Part shown: one piece after another, positions 1 through 9,700 of the stretch
Numbering within the stretch: position 1 is the first letter of the stretch
How the letters are laid out: each line of letters opens with the position of its first letter
From: Acanthosepion lycidas
Taxonomy: Eukaryota; Mollusca; Cephalopoda; Sepiida; Sepiidae
DNA length: 64,000 bases
Assembly (NCBI GenBank): GCA_963932145.1
Contig: OZ010577.1
Location: 22,357,924-22,421,923 of the forward strand
Direction: 5' to 3'
Program-made: the position numbers and the translations under genes
The notes under the pieces: generated by a model
What the model saw: the letters and a program-made list of their open reading frames with translations, nothing else
Databases searched by the model: none
What the model was told of the DNA's origin: nothing

Positions 1-120
1 TGAAATGACCAATTCCACCATTACTATTTTACCAGTACCATGTATCATTTTTTTTTTTTTTTTTTGATACTATAACTTAAGAAATAAATATTGAGACTTC
101 TCCATTTCTGTACTGTGCAC

Positions 121-148
121 CTGAAGAAAGGCATGAAATTGCCTAAAC
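121..148 (+). other. Hammerhead-like core, degenerate
   Basis: CTGAAGA at 121-127 is followed by a short hairpin whose arms read AGGCA and TGCCT, and then by AAAC. This resembles the conserved core of hammerhead ribozymes (CUGANGA, stem II, GAAA), but the G of GAAA is missing. The same layout recurs at Penelope-like ends elsewhere in the window, so this is probably a decayed element end. No matching stem I or cleavage site was found, and activity is unlikely. Confidence 0.3.
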
Positions 149-880
149 AAAAGTAACAACAAAAATGAGTTCAAACATCTCTTGGATAGAATCCACATTT
201 CCAATTGTATGTTTATTTCTTGTGATGTGTTTTGTTTGGTTTCCATCCCATGACCACAAGAGGTAAGACAGATTGACACAAAACTCTAATAAAAAAAAAT
301 ATCTACAATTGCTTATGGAACTTTATGACAAAATCTATTCATTATCACAGGTTCTCTTTTCTTTAGATGTAAATCATAGTCAGAGTGTATTCACAAAAGT
401 TGGCATATAGAATATAACAGCAGCCGTTGAACTTGTATATCACTCCAGCAACAAAGAATTACTGTCATATCTCTTGATATTTAGACTGACTAATAGTAGC
501 AACACGACTTGCTATTTTCCTATTGCTTAATATCCAAAATTTGAAGGCCATTTTACGTGGGTGAAAGGTCAACTGATGATAAAGTTATAAACTTTTGATA
601 TTCATTCTAAATTGGTTTAAGACTACTTATGATATTTCTTGCAGATTTCTTGAATATTCAGACAATGCCAAGGATCTTTCAGGCAATAATGCTGGTTACC
701 CAGTGATGGATTTCGTTATATTAAATCCTGTTTTAAAGCAAGTTTAAGCTAAATGATGGAATTGACTTATAAGTACTTCAGTCATTAATCTTCTTAAGAG
801 ATTGTGTAATATGGTTATTAATTAAAAATTACTAACTGAAGTTTAAAGGACAATAGCCTAGTGTATTAAAAACATTGGTT
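149..880. other. No recognisable feature
   Basis: AT-rich sequence with short homopolymers. I see no gene, transposase motif or internal repeat. The two open frames nearby have no recognisable protein character. Confidence 0.5.
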
Positions 881-887
881 CATGAGT

Positions 888-1081
888 AGATTCCAATCAA
901 CTTTGACCTCCAAAAATTTAAATGCAATGTCAAGCATTATCTTCTGTTTTCTTAATTCCTGTTTTTTATTGTTCTCACTCCTTAATGTTGTTTTTTACTC
1001 TTATTTTCTCACTTTCAGTAACCCCTTATGTCTTAGTGGCTTTATTGCCTTGTTTGAAAGTGAAATGTTTAAAATAAAAAG
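888..1081 (+). repeat. LINE 3' end fragment, sense
   Basis: This stretch aligns by eye with 50530-50790 on the plus strand and with 54500-54770 on the minus strand. Shared landmarks are the 'AAATTTAAATGCAATGTCA' block, the 'TTAATTCCTGTT' block and the 'GTCTTAGTG' block. The LINE at 25525-26347 has the same order and ends in poly(A) after 'GGGGTGAAATG', which identifies this as the 3' untranslated end of that family. The open frame here (882-1169) is noncoding LINE sequence read by chance. Confidence 0.6.
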
Positions 1082-1149
1082 AAATGAATTGATGATAACT
1101 TGGTGGTATAATTATGAGTTTAATCCCTGGACTGGATACTGCAGACTCA

Positions 1150-1340
1150 CTCGGGGGGAAACAGAGTAAGCTATAACTGAGCACGAAGGAACAAAATGAG
1201 ATCATCAGACACTGACTGTATAGTGAGAACAATCTATCCCCATAGATTAAATAAAGGATTCAGTGCAAATTTACCCAGGATCAACAGACACCCGAAAAAG
1301 CCTGAAGGCCACAATGGCTAAAACATTGAGCTAATAAAAA
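1150..1340 (+). mobile_element. Penelope-like element terminus, degenerate
   Basis: Similar to 12690-12920: both contain 'AGATTAAATAAAGGA', a segment resembling 'CCTGAAGAAGGCC', then 'ACAATGGCT', and then 'AACAAAGATGA'. In this copy the hammerhead-like core is broken: it reads CCCGAAAAAGCC and later GGCTAAAAC. The stronger copies at 40.6 kb sit beside a GIY-YIG domain, which is why I assign the family to Penelope-like elements. Confidence 0.45.
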
Positions 1341-1355
1341 CAAAGATGAAGTTTA

Positions 1356-1822
1356 GGTTTAGTTTTTTTTTTATGGCATATCAACACCTCAATGGGTTAT
1401 TTAATTCTGACAAAATTTTTAGAATGGTTTGTATGAATAGAATATGTACTCTTTGTAAGAAATCAGTTTGTAGATCAGGTTTCATTGATATATTTTTGTA
1501 AAGAGGGTTTTTGTTGAGAGTCAAATATATTGCTGGTAATATTTTTTTTTTAAAAATGTATTGCTGGTAATTTTTAAAAAAAATATATTGATAGTAATAT
1601 GTTTTTTTCAAAAATGTATTATTGGTGTTTTTGCTATAAAAATCTATTTTTATGCTTTCATAGTATTTTGAGCCCAGTTTAGGGGGTTGATTATTTCCTC
1701 ATAGCTGGGATCCTAACAGGTGCTACCACTCTGAGTCAGAGTGGACCTGAGAACAACAGCAATTAAGAGGTGGTTCTACGTTCCTCAAAACCTCTCAATC
1801 AGAGGCCTTGCTACCAGATGTA
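1356..1822 (+). repeat. Chimeric dispersed repeat, copy 1 of 3
   Basis: Three modules occur in the same order here, at 9205-9700, and inverted at 49815-50410. First is a SINE-tail module ('ATGGCATATCAAC', 'GGGTTATTTAAT'), at 1373-1440. Next is a degenerate tandem of about 30-45 bp built around 'TTGCTGGTAATA' (1525-1640). Last is a GC-richer module (1700-1815) with 'CTAACAGGTGCTACCA', 'GTGGACCTG' and 'AAGAGGTGGTTC'. The last module stands out from the AT-rich surroundings. It stops exactly where the mariner MITE begins. Confidence 0.6.
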
Positions 1823-1902
1823 TTAGGTTGGTGCAAAAATAATGTCGGTTTTTGACGTGTTTTTTAACGTCAAAAACCGATATTATTTTTGCAACAACCT
1901 AA
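1823..1902. mobile_element. Mariner-derived palindromic MITE 1
   Basis: An 80-bp near-perfect palindrome starts TTAGGTTGGTGCAAAAATAA and ends in its inverse complement. It is flanked on both sides by TA (1821-1822 and 1903-1904), the mariner target duplication. The centre reads GACGT...ACGTC. One arm has lost symmetry near the right end (GCAACAACC instead of GCACCAACC). The TIR and length resemble the vertebrate MADE1 MITE family. It cannot encode a protein; its mobility would depend on a mariner transposase. Confidence 0.9.
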
Positions 1903-1904
1903 TA

Positions 1905-2130
1905 GTTTATCATCATACCAGGATTAATAAAGATGAGGATATTAGTAAAAAGGAAGTTACCAATATCCAGAAATAGGTTTATGCTGGTGCATCTCTTTTT
2001 TAAATTATAAATTTGATGTAACTATGGTTACAAGATATTTCACTTTCATTGCTTGCTTTGAATAAAGTCGGAAGATAAAACACATCGGCAAGAACTAAGA
2101 ATTAGTCTGAATGTAATTAATGCCAATAAG
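1905..2130. other. No recognisable feature
   Basis: AT-rich spacer between the MITE and a SINE. No gene or repeat relationship seen. Confidence 0.45.
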
Positions 2131-2450
2131 GATTGATTGATTTGTTTTTTTAGATTGTAAGAATTTTTGGAGATAAAAAGGATTTACTGATACAATTCCT
2201 ACTAATTAACACATAAGTGGGAGGAGAAGAGGTGGAATCATGCCTTTCTCAATAGCATTTTTGTATCTGAGTGAATATAAAGAAACCCTACCGGAATTCA
2301 AACTTGCCTCTATGATTTAAAATTCTGAAACATTATACATTACACACCCCACATATGGTATTCCCAAGTGGTCACTAGATACTGACCAGGCTAAACACTG
2401 CTTTTCTTCAGTGATTGTACAAGAACCAGTGTTTCAACATGATATGGCCT
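2131..2450 (-). mobile_element. Composite 5S+tRNA SINE, copy A
   Basis: Read on the minus strand, 2450 to about 2351 resembles 5S rRNA: GGCCATATCATGTTGAAA, a mutated internal box A, then the box-C area and GGGAATACC. A tRNA-like segment follows, with a B-box-like AAGTTTGAATTCC near 2295. After it comes the SINE body ('TATATTCACT', 'TGAGAAAGGCATGA') and a tail of TCAA-type repeats near 2131. Internal Pol III promoters of two types in tandem are therefore implied. Not functional as a 5S gene because of the many substitutions. Confidence 0.75.
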
Positions 2451-2867
2451 GTAATTAAGGAATTATAAAATGAAATGACATCATACCATATTTATGTATG
2501 ATGCAATTCCATATTTTTGTTGGTAATAAGCAAGAATATATTTTATTTTCCCATATAATGAGATATCAAGTTCACTATGTGCATAATCTGTGAAAAATGA
2601 AAGATTTTCACAATAGATTCTTATTTTTTTTTTCATTAAATGAGCATTGTCAGCTATTATTAATATTAATCTGGATTAACATTTGCTTTCATCTGAACAA
2701 CTAAAAAACTGAGATGAAAGTAAGTACTAATCAAAATTAATCATAACAGTGTCATCTTATTATTAAGACAAATTTCAAAGCCAACTCTCTAAATTCTGGA
2801 TTTGCTTACCTTTGGCAAAGCTTCAGTAAAGACAAGAATTTCTACCACAGAAAAACGTGTCTATGTA
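2451..2867. other. No recognisable feature
   Basis: AT-rich sequence with no gene or confident repeat. Confidence 0.45.
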
Positions 2868-3430
2868 TTAGGTTGAGTTATAAGTAATTACCATTTTTAA
2901 GAATGAATTGTCATAAGAAATATATCACCTCAACTCCTAATCATACGTGGTAGTTAAGAATAAATTTGAAGTATGTGAACATACAAGGTTCAATACAAAA
3001 GTAAATTGACAAGGATATATCTTCACAACCAATCCCTAAGGATGTGCTCTATGAAAGAAAGGTAATGTTGCACATGCAGTGTGATTGTTGGGGTATTATT
3101 TGTTTAGTGTTCTTAAAATGTAATCAAACAGTAAATGCACATTTATATGTCCAGCATCTGCAATATGTCCATCATAGTTTGGCCAAAAAGCATCCTTTTC
3201 TTCTTAACTCTGTTCTACTCCTCCCACTATATTCATCTGACCTTGCACCAATGGATTATTAACTTTTTTGATTGCTGCAAAATACTTTGATGGGGAAACT
3301 TTTTGTAATGAAAGCCAGATTCAGCAGTTTGTTAAAAACTTTTCTTCACATCAAAACCTGTAGAATTTTACTTAAAATGTATCAGAGATGCCTGGGAAAT
3401 GGCAACAAGTCATTGTAAATAACTCTTGTG
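2868..3430 (+). pseudogene. Mariner transposase relic
   Basis: TA then TTAGGTTGAGTTATAAGTAA at 2866-2887 looks like a mariner left terminus. An open frame at 3044-3262 reads as the catalytic half of a mariner transposase. KVMLHMQCDCWG holds the first catalytic Asp in the position of the family WWDxxG motif. NQTVNAHLY follows, and YSSDLAPMDY carries the third Asp of the D,D34D triad. The region of the second Asp (HDNARPH in the family) appears deleted. Downstream, in another frame, GKWQQVIVNN matches the C-terminal region. The N-terminal DNA-binding half is missing and frameshifts are present, so this is dead. No right terminus was found. Mariner family is clear; subfamily not determined. Confidence 0.8.
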
Positions 3431-4214
3431 GCCCTACCAAGGATTGAACTCATCATCCTTGGCTAACAAATTTCTGAATATATTAGACTCCCACTCCTCA
3501 GCTTAATGGATGCGTTCTAAGCAGTGGCAGTAGCAGGCTTTCCCCCCTTCCTAAGTGGATAATCTTTAGACATTATTTAACTTTACTGAAATTGCTCCTC
3601 AGGAAAGATTTTTCTATTGTCTAGTGAATTGCTTTCACTCAGTTTATTGATCAAAATCCTGTTTTGTTAGTGAGTATATAATTGAATAAAATTTTAAGTG
3701 TATTTAATCTTTCGAAGAATAAAGTTAGCAAACAAAAAAGTTAATTATTTATGTCTCAATCTAATATATAAGTACTTTAGACGTGATTCAGGAGATATGA
3801 AGTAATATTACAAGTCATTCAATCAAAAGTAAAACTTGTGAGAAGAACTGTTTCTGAATAGAACAGTTACTTTTGTGATACAAGTAAATAAAATGACCAA
3901 AGTTTGACTAATATATATTACAAACACTACATTGATTCTGATGCAAAATTTCTTGTTTTCTTTTATGACGGGGAATATTTCCCTACAAGTTTGGACTCAG
4001 TTGTTGGACAAAAGACATAAAAATGCTCCTACATCGAGAGGAGTAGCAGTAGCAGCAGTAACTTTTGCTGAAAACAATTAGTCATTCATGGCTAAACATT
4101 CTCTTCCCTAGTTTCTATTCTACATTATATTTCCCTGTACCAAAAGGTAATAAACTTGTTGTTAAACCAATTCTGGTTTTCTAGTGTTGTTTTTAATAAC
4201 TCAGTTACAACACT
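3431..4214. other. No gene; possible SINE-tail fragment
   Basis: 'GGATTGAACTCATCATCCTTGG' around 3433 has the look of a B-box region of a minus-strand SINE, but the rest is too diverged to call. The remainder is AT-rich with an AGC-rich short run near 4045-4060. Confidence 0.3.
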
Positions 4215-4600
4215 TTGTAATTGAATATGGTAGATAAAATATGGTTCTACAGAAGGATACTGAGAACAATATGGACAACATGTGAGCAATGATGAAGTTT
4301 TAGAGAAAATGGAAACAAAAATGACACTTATACTTAACATTAGGAAGCACTGGTAAAAATTTCTAGGGTACATAATGAGGAAAGAGGGCTTGGAAAATTT
4401 GATACTCACAGGACAGATTGAAGGCAACAGGAATAGAGGAAAACAATGCATAATCTACTTAGCAAGCTTGAGTAAGTGGATGGGAAAAAAGCAAGGATTA
4501 GGAGAGAATACAAAAAGACAAAATTTATTAAGCACTATACAGGACAGGAAATTGTCGAGAGCCATGATCACCAACATAGAAGAAGAAAATACAAATAAGC
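4215..4600 (+). pseudogene. LINE reverse transcriptase C-terminus relic
   Basis: Translations in shifting frames match the region after the RT domain of endonuclease-reverse transcriptases of non-LTR retrotransposons. One frame at about 4225-4260 gives WFYRRILRTIW. The frame opening at 4375 gives MRKEGLENLILTGQIEGN, then YLASLSKWMG and RKLSRAMITN. Related fragments lie at 42370-42600 (minus), 48885-49115 (plus), 50890-51365 (minus), 56090-56345 (plus) and 63545-63625 (plus). Stops and frame changes before the opening Met show it is dead. The open frame from 4375 to 4737 is longer than the homology; its last third is AT-rich filler. Confidence 0.65.
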
Positions 4601-4958
4601 TATTATATTTGTTGATGTTGCTGTTAGGTCATATAATTTATTTATATTTAATAATTAATTACAAATTCAGTCATTGTGGGCAAGTTATGAAAGCAATGGG
4701 CATAAAATTTTGGGGGGTTTACATCAAAATAAAATAATCCAATTCTTTGATTTTTAAAGTAAAATGAAAAACATCCAATTTTCAAAATTGATGTAATGTT
4801 TCCTATCAAGGAAACATGAAAGGATGGGAAAGGTCGAAGTGGTAAAACCAAATTTTTTTTACTGCAATGTGTAGTTTTATATTCTATTTTAAAATACAAG
4901 TATGAACAGATAAATCATTAATTTATATCAACAATATCCTCTCAGTAATGGTAATTGA
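4601..4958. other. No recognisable feature
   Basis: AT-rich; no gene or confident repeat. Confidence 0.4.
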
Positions 4959-5224
4959 TGTAATGAATATGCATACACCTGGGGGGTTCCCCCCTCACAG
5001 TAATATGATTGTCTGGTGTCAGCCATAAATACAGACTGATGTGGAGGTATTGACGACACCTATTGACTTCGCCTATTGGCTACTCATATTGCCTATGCCT
5101 ATTGCCTACCACTTCGATGAGGACCAGTCCATTACAGTTACCTGCTAGATTTTCCTACTCGGTTACAGTAGTCCAAAACCATTTTGCTATTTCGAACAAA
5201 TATATCCCTTTCTGGGACATATCA
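4959..5224 (+). repeat. LTR-like dispersed repeat, copy A
   Basis: Begins TGTAATGAATATGCATACAC and ends GGGACATATCA, so it has the TG...CA ends of an LTR. 'GCCATAAATACAGACTG' about 70 bp in could serve as a TATA region. It shares most of its length with 17231-17460. This copy has a local expansion near 5050-5110, where 'CCTATTG' is repeated. I cannot define target duplications here; copy B has them. Strand is chosen by the TATA-like box. Confidence 0.5.
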
Positions 5225-5545
5225 ATAATATTAGCCATTTTCTTATAAGCATTCACTGACTGAGCAAACAGTGCTACTTTCAGTTGAAATTTATAAAATC
5301 CTTCTATTAAACCAATTTTTCAGGAAAATAAGTTTGTCAAAGACAGTAGTTGTTATTACTCTTTCCAGTACTGATGGAGGCTTCCTTCCTAACATTTTAA
5401 TCGAAACAGTGTGGAATATCAACTTCTTGATTATGTCATCATATTATCTTTTATCTGGCACAGTTCTTTGTGATGCTGTAGGTTTCAAAAAGGATGGTCC
5501 TTGTTAACACCTACAGGCTTTGTTCATTTGAAGCCAACATTTTTG

Positions 5546-5710
5546 TGCAAACCAGGCATATTTCTGCCCTTTTAATTTCCATGCAAACCAAACTTATGTC
5601 GATCTCTTCAATTCTCATGCCAACTTGAACTATGTGTACATTTCTGACTCATGCAAACTTGTCTATATTTTTTGACTACCAAGCAAACCTGACCTATGAC
5701 TGCATATATA
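5546..5710. repeat. Degenerate ~35-bp tandem repeat
   Basis: Five units start with TGCAAAC or close variants at 5546, 5582, 5618, 5652 and 5683, giving spacings of 36, 36, 34 and 31 bp. Only the first 10-12 bases of each unit are well conserved. Confidence 0.45.
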
Positions 5711-6269
5711 TTGTTTGTGAAAATGACAGAATTTGACATTTAATAATCTGGAAACCATTGATATGCCATAAAACAAAAGAAAGAAAACCATTTTTAATTT
5801 ATATTTTATTTCTTCTTCATAACGTAGAGAAAGCTTTTATGCTCTTCAACACATTTCTATACAATGTAACCTGATTGACCAATGGGAATAAAAAATCAGC
5901 AATCAACTAAAATACACTTGATATATGATTACATTTTCTAAAATCATTTTGGACACAAATAAAATTCTTTAATAAAATGCTAAAATATATAAGATATAGA
6001 TAAAAGGAATAATAAAATATAAATTAAATTAAATTTATTGATGCAGTTAAATAAGTGCAAATATTTCTGAATTTAAAGAACACAATTATATAGAACTGGT
6101 TAATTGATACTTAACTCTGTTCAGGACAAAGGTCACAAGTGAGTCAAAAACAGAGGCATCAAATTCACAATTGTTTGATACTTAGAGTGGCAATGTTTTA
6201 TAAAGAGATATTGCAAGCTTCAGCCTCTACCTTTTTCTATTTGTATTCATAAGTAAAGGAGCATATTTT
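5711..6269. other. No gene; short SINE-tail piece
   Basis: 'CATTGATATGCCATAAAAC' at 5756-5774 matches the SINE-tail module seen at 50395-50412 in the same orientation. The rest is AT-rich with no recognisable feature. Confidence 0.4.
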
Positions 6270-6480
6270 ATTCCTAGTTTTGAATTCAGTGGATTTTTTC
6301 TGAAACTGGCTACCAACCAAGGCCAGAGAGCTCAGTTAAAACTGAGGAAGGAAGTGATAGTTTCATGCCTTTCTCAAGTGCATTAGTGCAAAATGAAGAC
6401 ATAATATTCCTGTTAGGATTTGGAATAGGTTCACCAATTCTGTTTTTCATGGCCTTAACTGTTAGTCAACCTACACCTTG
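6270..6480 (-). mobile_element. tRNA-derived SINE, 3' body, minus strand
   Basis: The plus strand shows 'CTGGCTACCAACCAAGGCCAGAG' and 'CATGCCTTTCTCAAGTGCA', the inverse complements of the SINE body also seen at 10545-10715, 17640-17885, 23540-23765 and 63225-63500. The tRNA-like head at the right end is too degraded to define boxes. Confidence 0.5.
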
Positions 6481-6517
6481 TTAACTCAGATTATACAGAA
6501 TATATATTCAATAATTC

Positions 6518-6905
6518 TTTTATTGATTGATTATTGATTGACTGATTCATTTTCAATGGCATATCAATGCATTGATGAAAGCCAGAAAATATTTTTAGAT
6601 TGTAAGAAATTTTTTTTTTGAGATAATAATGGTTTAGTGATACAAGTCTTACTAAATAACCCATAGCTGGAGGAAGAAGAGATGGATTCATATATTCATA
6701 GGTGAATATAACAGACCCAATGGGGATTGGAACTCTGTTCTTTGATTATCAATTCTGAGCCATTATCCATTACACCACCCACATATCCAAGCTGACAGCA
6801 CCTAGTATTTCCAAGCAGTCACCCATTTAGGTACTGACATAGCTCAATGTTGCTTAACTTATTGTGATTGTACAGGAACCCATGTTTCAACATGATATGG
6901 TTGTA
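6518..6905 (-). mobile_element. Composite 5S+tRNA SINE, copy B
   Basis: Minus strand, 5' to 3': 5S-like head (6900-6795) with CCATATCATGTTGAAAC, AAGTTAAGCAAC and CTAAATGGGTGACTGC. A tRNA-like part follows near 6770-6720, with GTGGTGTAATGGATAATGG as A-box area and AGAGTTCCAATCCC as B box. Next is the SINE body ('GTTATATTCACC'), a tail module ('TTGATATGCCATTG') and a TCAA-type simple repeat at 6518-6545. This is the least damaged minus-strand copy and shows both Pol III promoter types in one unit. Confidence 0.8.
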
Positions 6906-7017
6906 AACCTCTTCTACAATTATGGTACTAGTATAAAATGAAATTGCTGTAGATTGTATAAATAAACTTGAAATTAAAATATTTTGAACTAATTTCTGAT
7001 TTAAACTTTGGTGCCGT

Positions 7018-7045
7018 AATAATAATAATAATAATAATAATAATA
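7018..7045. repeat. (AAT)n microsatellite
   Basis: About nine AAT units. Confidence 0.9.
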
Positions 7046-7095
7046 TTAACAGGTCAGTTTTAATAATTATGGCTTTTCAATATACAATAAATGGC

Positions 7096-7106
7096 GGGGG
7101 GGGGGG
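7096..7106. repeat. G11 homopolymer
   Basis: Eleven consecutive G in an AT-rich setting; length may be unstable or uncertain in assembly. Confidence 0.8.
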
Positions 7107-7318
7107 ATAAATAAAAGTGTGGGTTGGAAAACCAGGAAAAGAATAAACAAGTTTGAAATTAATAAACAGGGTGATTTTAATAACAGTGTCAGAAAATTTC
7201 ATAAAAAAAAAATAAGAAAAATAAAGACATTAAAAAGAAAAAAAAAGAAATTGTAGTGAAAATTATGTAGATGTAAATAGGTCAGAGTGGTTTGCATCTG
7301 GTGTAAAGGAAAATAATA

Positions 7319-7420
7319 TTAGGTTGGTGCAAAAATAATGATGTAATAATGTTGTTTTTTGACTTTAAAAAATACGTCAAAAAACGACATTATTACGTCA
7401 TTATTTTTGCACCAACCTAA
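7319..7420. mobile_element. Mariner-derived palindromic MITE 2, expanded
   Basis: Same termini as MITE 1, flanked by TA at 7317-7318 and 7421-7422. It is 102 bp rather than 80 bp because each arm carries an extra 11 bp that repeats the 'AATAATG' segment. The expansion is present symmetrically in both arms, so the hairpin remains nearly perfect. Confidence 0.9.
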
Positions 7421-7558
7421 TAACTTCTTTACCTCAATATGTGACACTTAGCAACGACATTTTGTTCTTTTGAAAATAACATGAATCTCCACCCTTTAGT
7501 TATTCTGGAAGTGTACGATTCTGAAATGTTGGCTTTTATATAGTTTAGTGCAGTTCAA

Positions 7559-7638
7559 CCAATAGCAATCCATGTGCTGATTGGTCAGACAGGAGGATGA
7601 CATTTAAATGTGTCAGTAAAGCCAAGAACACTGATTGG
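7559..7638. promoter_or_regulatory. Cluster of three CCAAT boxes
   Basis: CCAAT at 7559-7563 and ATTGG at 7580-7584 and 7634-7638, the last two in 'CTGATTGGTCAG' contexts. The cluster lies about 200 bp upstream (in plus coordinates) of a Penelope-like terminus. CCAAT boxes bind NF-Y in animal promoters. No gene is visible here, so a transposon promoter is the more likely reading. Confidence 0.3.
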
Positions 7639-7844
7639 TCAGTCAGCTGTTGTTTTGGAATAAGAAAAATGGCTAGAGCAGTGAGAGATGGATGGCAATT
7701 TTTTTACTTGGTGGCATGTGCATGAATTCAAGAACAGGGTCTTCAGAAGGAGCATTCAGTGTTGTATGAATAGTGTCTGAGGAATAGAACCTCATTTTAA
7801 TACAGAAATTACTACAAACTTCTTATTATAACAGAAATATAAAA

Positions 7845-8030
7845 ATATCTTGGTCTCTCTGTATTTCTGAAATGAGGTATTCTATTTACACTATTTACAT
7901 TATTTGGACTGTTGTCCTCATTTTTATTATCATATTTACAACATTTCGGCCAATGTACACTCTGGCCTTCTTCAGGTGATAGACATTGGAATTTCAAACA
8001 GAACCCTTTCTTTATAGTCTCAGTGGACTT
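7845..8030 (-). mobile_element. Penelope-like element terminus
   Basis: The minus strand reads CCTGAAGAAGGCC, a loop, GGCCGAAATG, then sequence matching 'GATGAGGACAATAGTCC' and 'AATACCTCATTTCAGAAATA'. The same module occurs at 19225-19450, 20000-20135, 40590-40760, 42765-42862 and 43188-43275. The core (7940-7977) is hammerhead-like. No endonuclease or RT lies next to this copy, so it is a solo end. Confidence 0.65.
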
Positions 8031-8049
8031 TAAGCTAAAACTATACATA

Positions 8050-9055
8050 CATTAGTCCTTCTCTGCTCACCAAACAACCCATAAATTTCTTCCTCATGCT
8101 GACTTTCATATTCAGTCATTATATCTTTATATGAATTCAATAGGGCTTAGAGGAGGCATCTGCATTCCCAAGCAGCCATTGTAACCCCACTTCTCTCAGT
8201 GGGTATTTTTAGTTCTCAGAAGTGAATGAGCATGTCTCAGTGCCTGTGCTCCCTGCTTAGTTATGATGATTTTAACTTAAGAATTTCTGCAGCTTTGAAT
8301 TCTGGGTAGTCTGCCTGCATCTTCTTCTTTTATGGATTTTTTTTGTCTCTCCATTAAGGGTGCTGGTGGTAAACATCATCTAGAATTGTGTAAACCACCT
8401 GATAGTCAGGGATTCAAACATCAGAGTAACTTTTAAGGAAGCTATTTCATCAGTAGGTGAATAATATTGAAGACACTGTACTGCCATTTTATAAATGGGA
8501 TCTGGACTTTGCAGGAGGACTTCTTGATGCCATGAGGAAGTGTAACAGTTATGGATATACCTCCAAACTATTTTATCCAGTTAATTAATACACAAACTAC
8601 TTGAAGGTGTGGTTGCCTTGTTACTTCGTCTTCACCTGTTCTAAAATCTCTGTATCTAACCATACCTAAGATTTGAAAAATATTGATTTTTTTATCATTT
8701 TAGAAGGTGGAGTCCTGTTTATAATATGAATACAATATCAAATTATGATTATAAATTTCTAAGTTGGATGACATTGGTAATATATAGTTAATAACAATGT
8801 AAGCACAGTTTCAAACTTGACATTTGTGAATAAAAAAGTACAGATAAGTGTTGAAGAAATGAAGGATTGATCTGACACTATATCTATATTATGAACAGGA
8901 CCCCAATTGTAAAATGCTAAAACATTAATATTTTTTGATTCTGACTAATGTTGCACATTAATGAAAGTCTTATGAATGTAAATCTACAAAAATTATTTGC
9001 CTCAAAATTTATCCCTATTTTTCCTGAGCCAATTTAAGTAGTGCCAGCTAAACAG
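8050..9055. other. No recognisable feature
   Basis: Slightly less AT-rich than its surroundings, with no readable protein motif on either strand and no match to other parts of the window. Confidence 0.45.
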
Positions 9056-9059
9056 TTAA

Positions 9060-9205
9060 TGCAGAAGGCGATAACTTCCCATGCTGATTAAAAGAGGCAT
9101 TTAAAGAAACATGGTAGAGAAGCCGCAGATGGGCGTTCCTTTGTTGCAGGACAATGCACCTACTTTCAAGGCTGCCAAGACAATGGATTTTTTAAAATTT
9201 TGGTT
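9060..9205 (+). pseudogene. Tc1/mariner transposase fragment
   Basis: In the frame that runs through 9133-9195 the translation reads LLQDNAPTFKAAKTM, followed by DFLKFWFG. This matches the second catalytic Asp region (QDNAPAHxA) of Tc1/mariner-type DDE transposases. The first and third catalytic Asp regions are absent. The fragment breaks off at about 9205, where the chimeric repeat starts. It is distinct in sequence from the relics at 2868 and 39590. Confidence 0.65.
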
Positions 9206-9700
9206 TGGATTGGTTTGTTTTGCTATACATACAGCATATCAACCTCAATGGGTTATTTAATGCTGTCAAGATTTTTATTTCTGATATTTTTTTTCTTTCA
9301 AAAATCTATTGCTGGTAATATAATTTTCCTTGAAAAATTTATTGCTGGTATTAAAACCTATTTTTACACTTTCATAGTATTTTGACCCCAGTTAAAATCA
9401 TACACCTCATTCAACATTACTCTTGTTATAATGAACATATGACTGGAAAGGAAAGAACAAACAAGAATTAACAGGTAGTCTGTTAGTCACATTAATATTT
9501 TGGATTTATATATCCAGGTATTCTCCTTTCTATTTGCCTATAGATGGGACCCTAACAGGTGCTACCAACCTGGGTCAGGGTGGACCTGGGAACACCAGCA
9601 TTTAAGAGGTGGTTCCATGCTCCTCAAAACCTCCTCATCTGTTGGACATAGTTTATCATCTTGCTCAGGACATGGATATAGTTCATCATCATACTCATAA
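9205..9700 (+). repeat. Chimeric dispersed repeat, copy 2 of 3
   Basis: Same order of modules as 1356-1822: SINE-tail module (9232-9275), two 'ATTGCTGGTAAT'-type units (9305-9350), then the GC-richer module (9535-9640) with CTAACAGGTGCTACCA and AAGAGGTGGTTCC. Between them lie about 140 bp (9393-9530) that are duplicated elsewhere (see next entry). The open frame 9500-9700 is chance translation of the module. Confidence 0.6.
9393..9530 (+). repeat. Insert built from two local duplications
   Basis: 9393-9471 matches 11744-11821 and 9472-9530 matches 10956-11014, nearly base for base. The two source segments lie about 730 bp apart at the second locus but are fused here. Confidence 0.7.
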
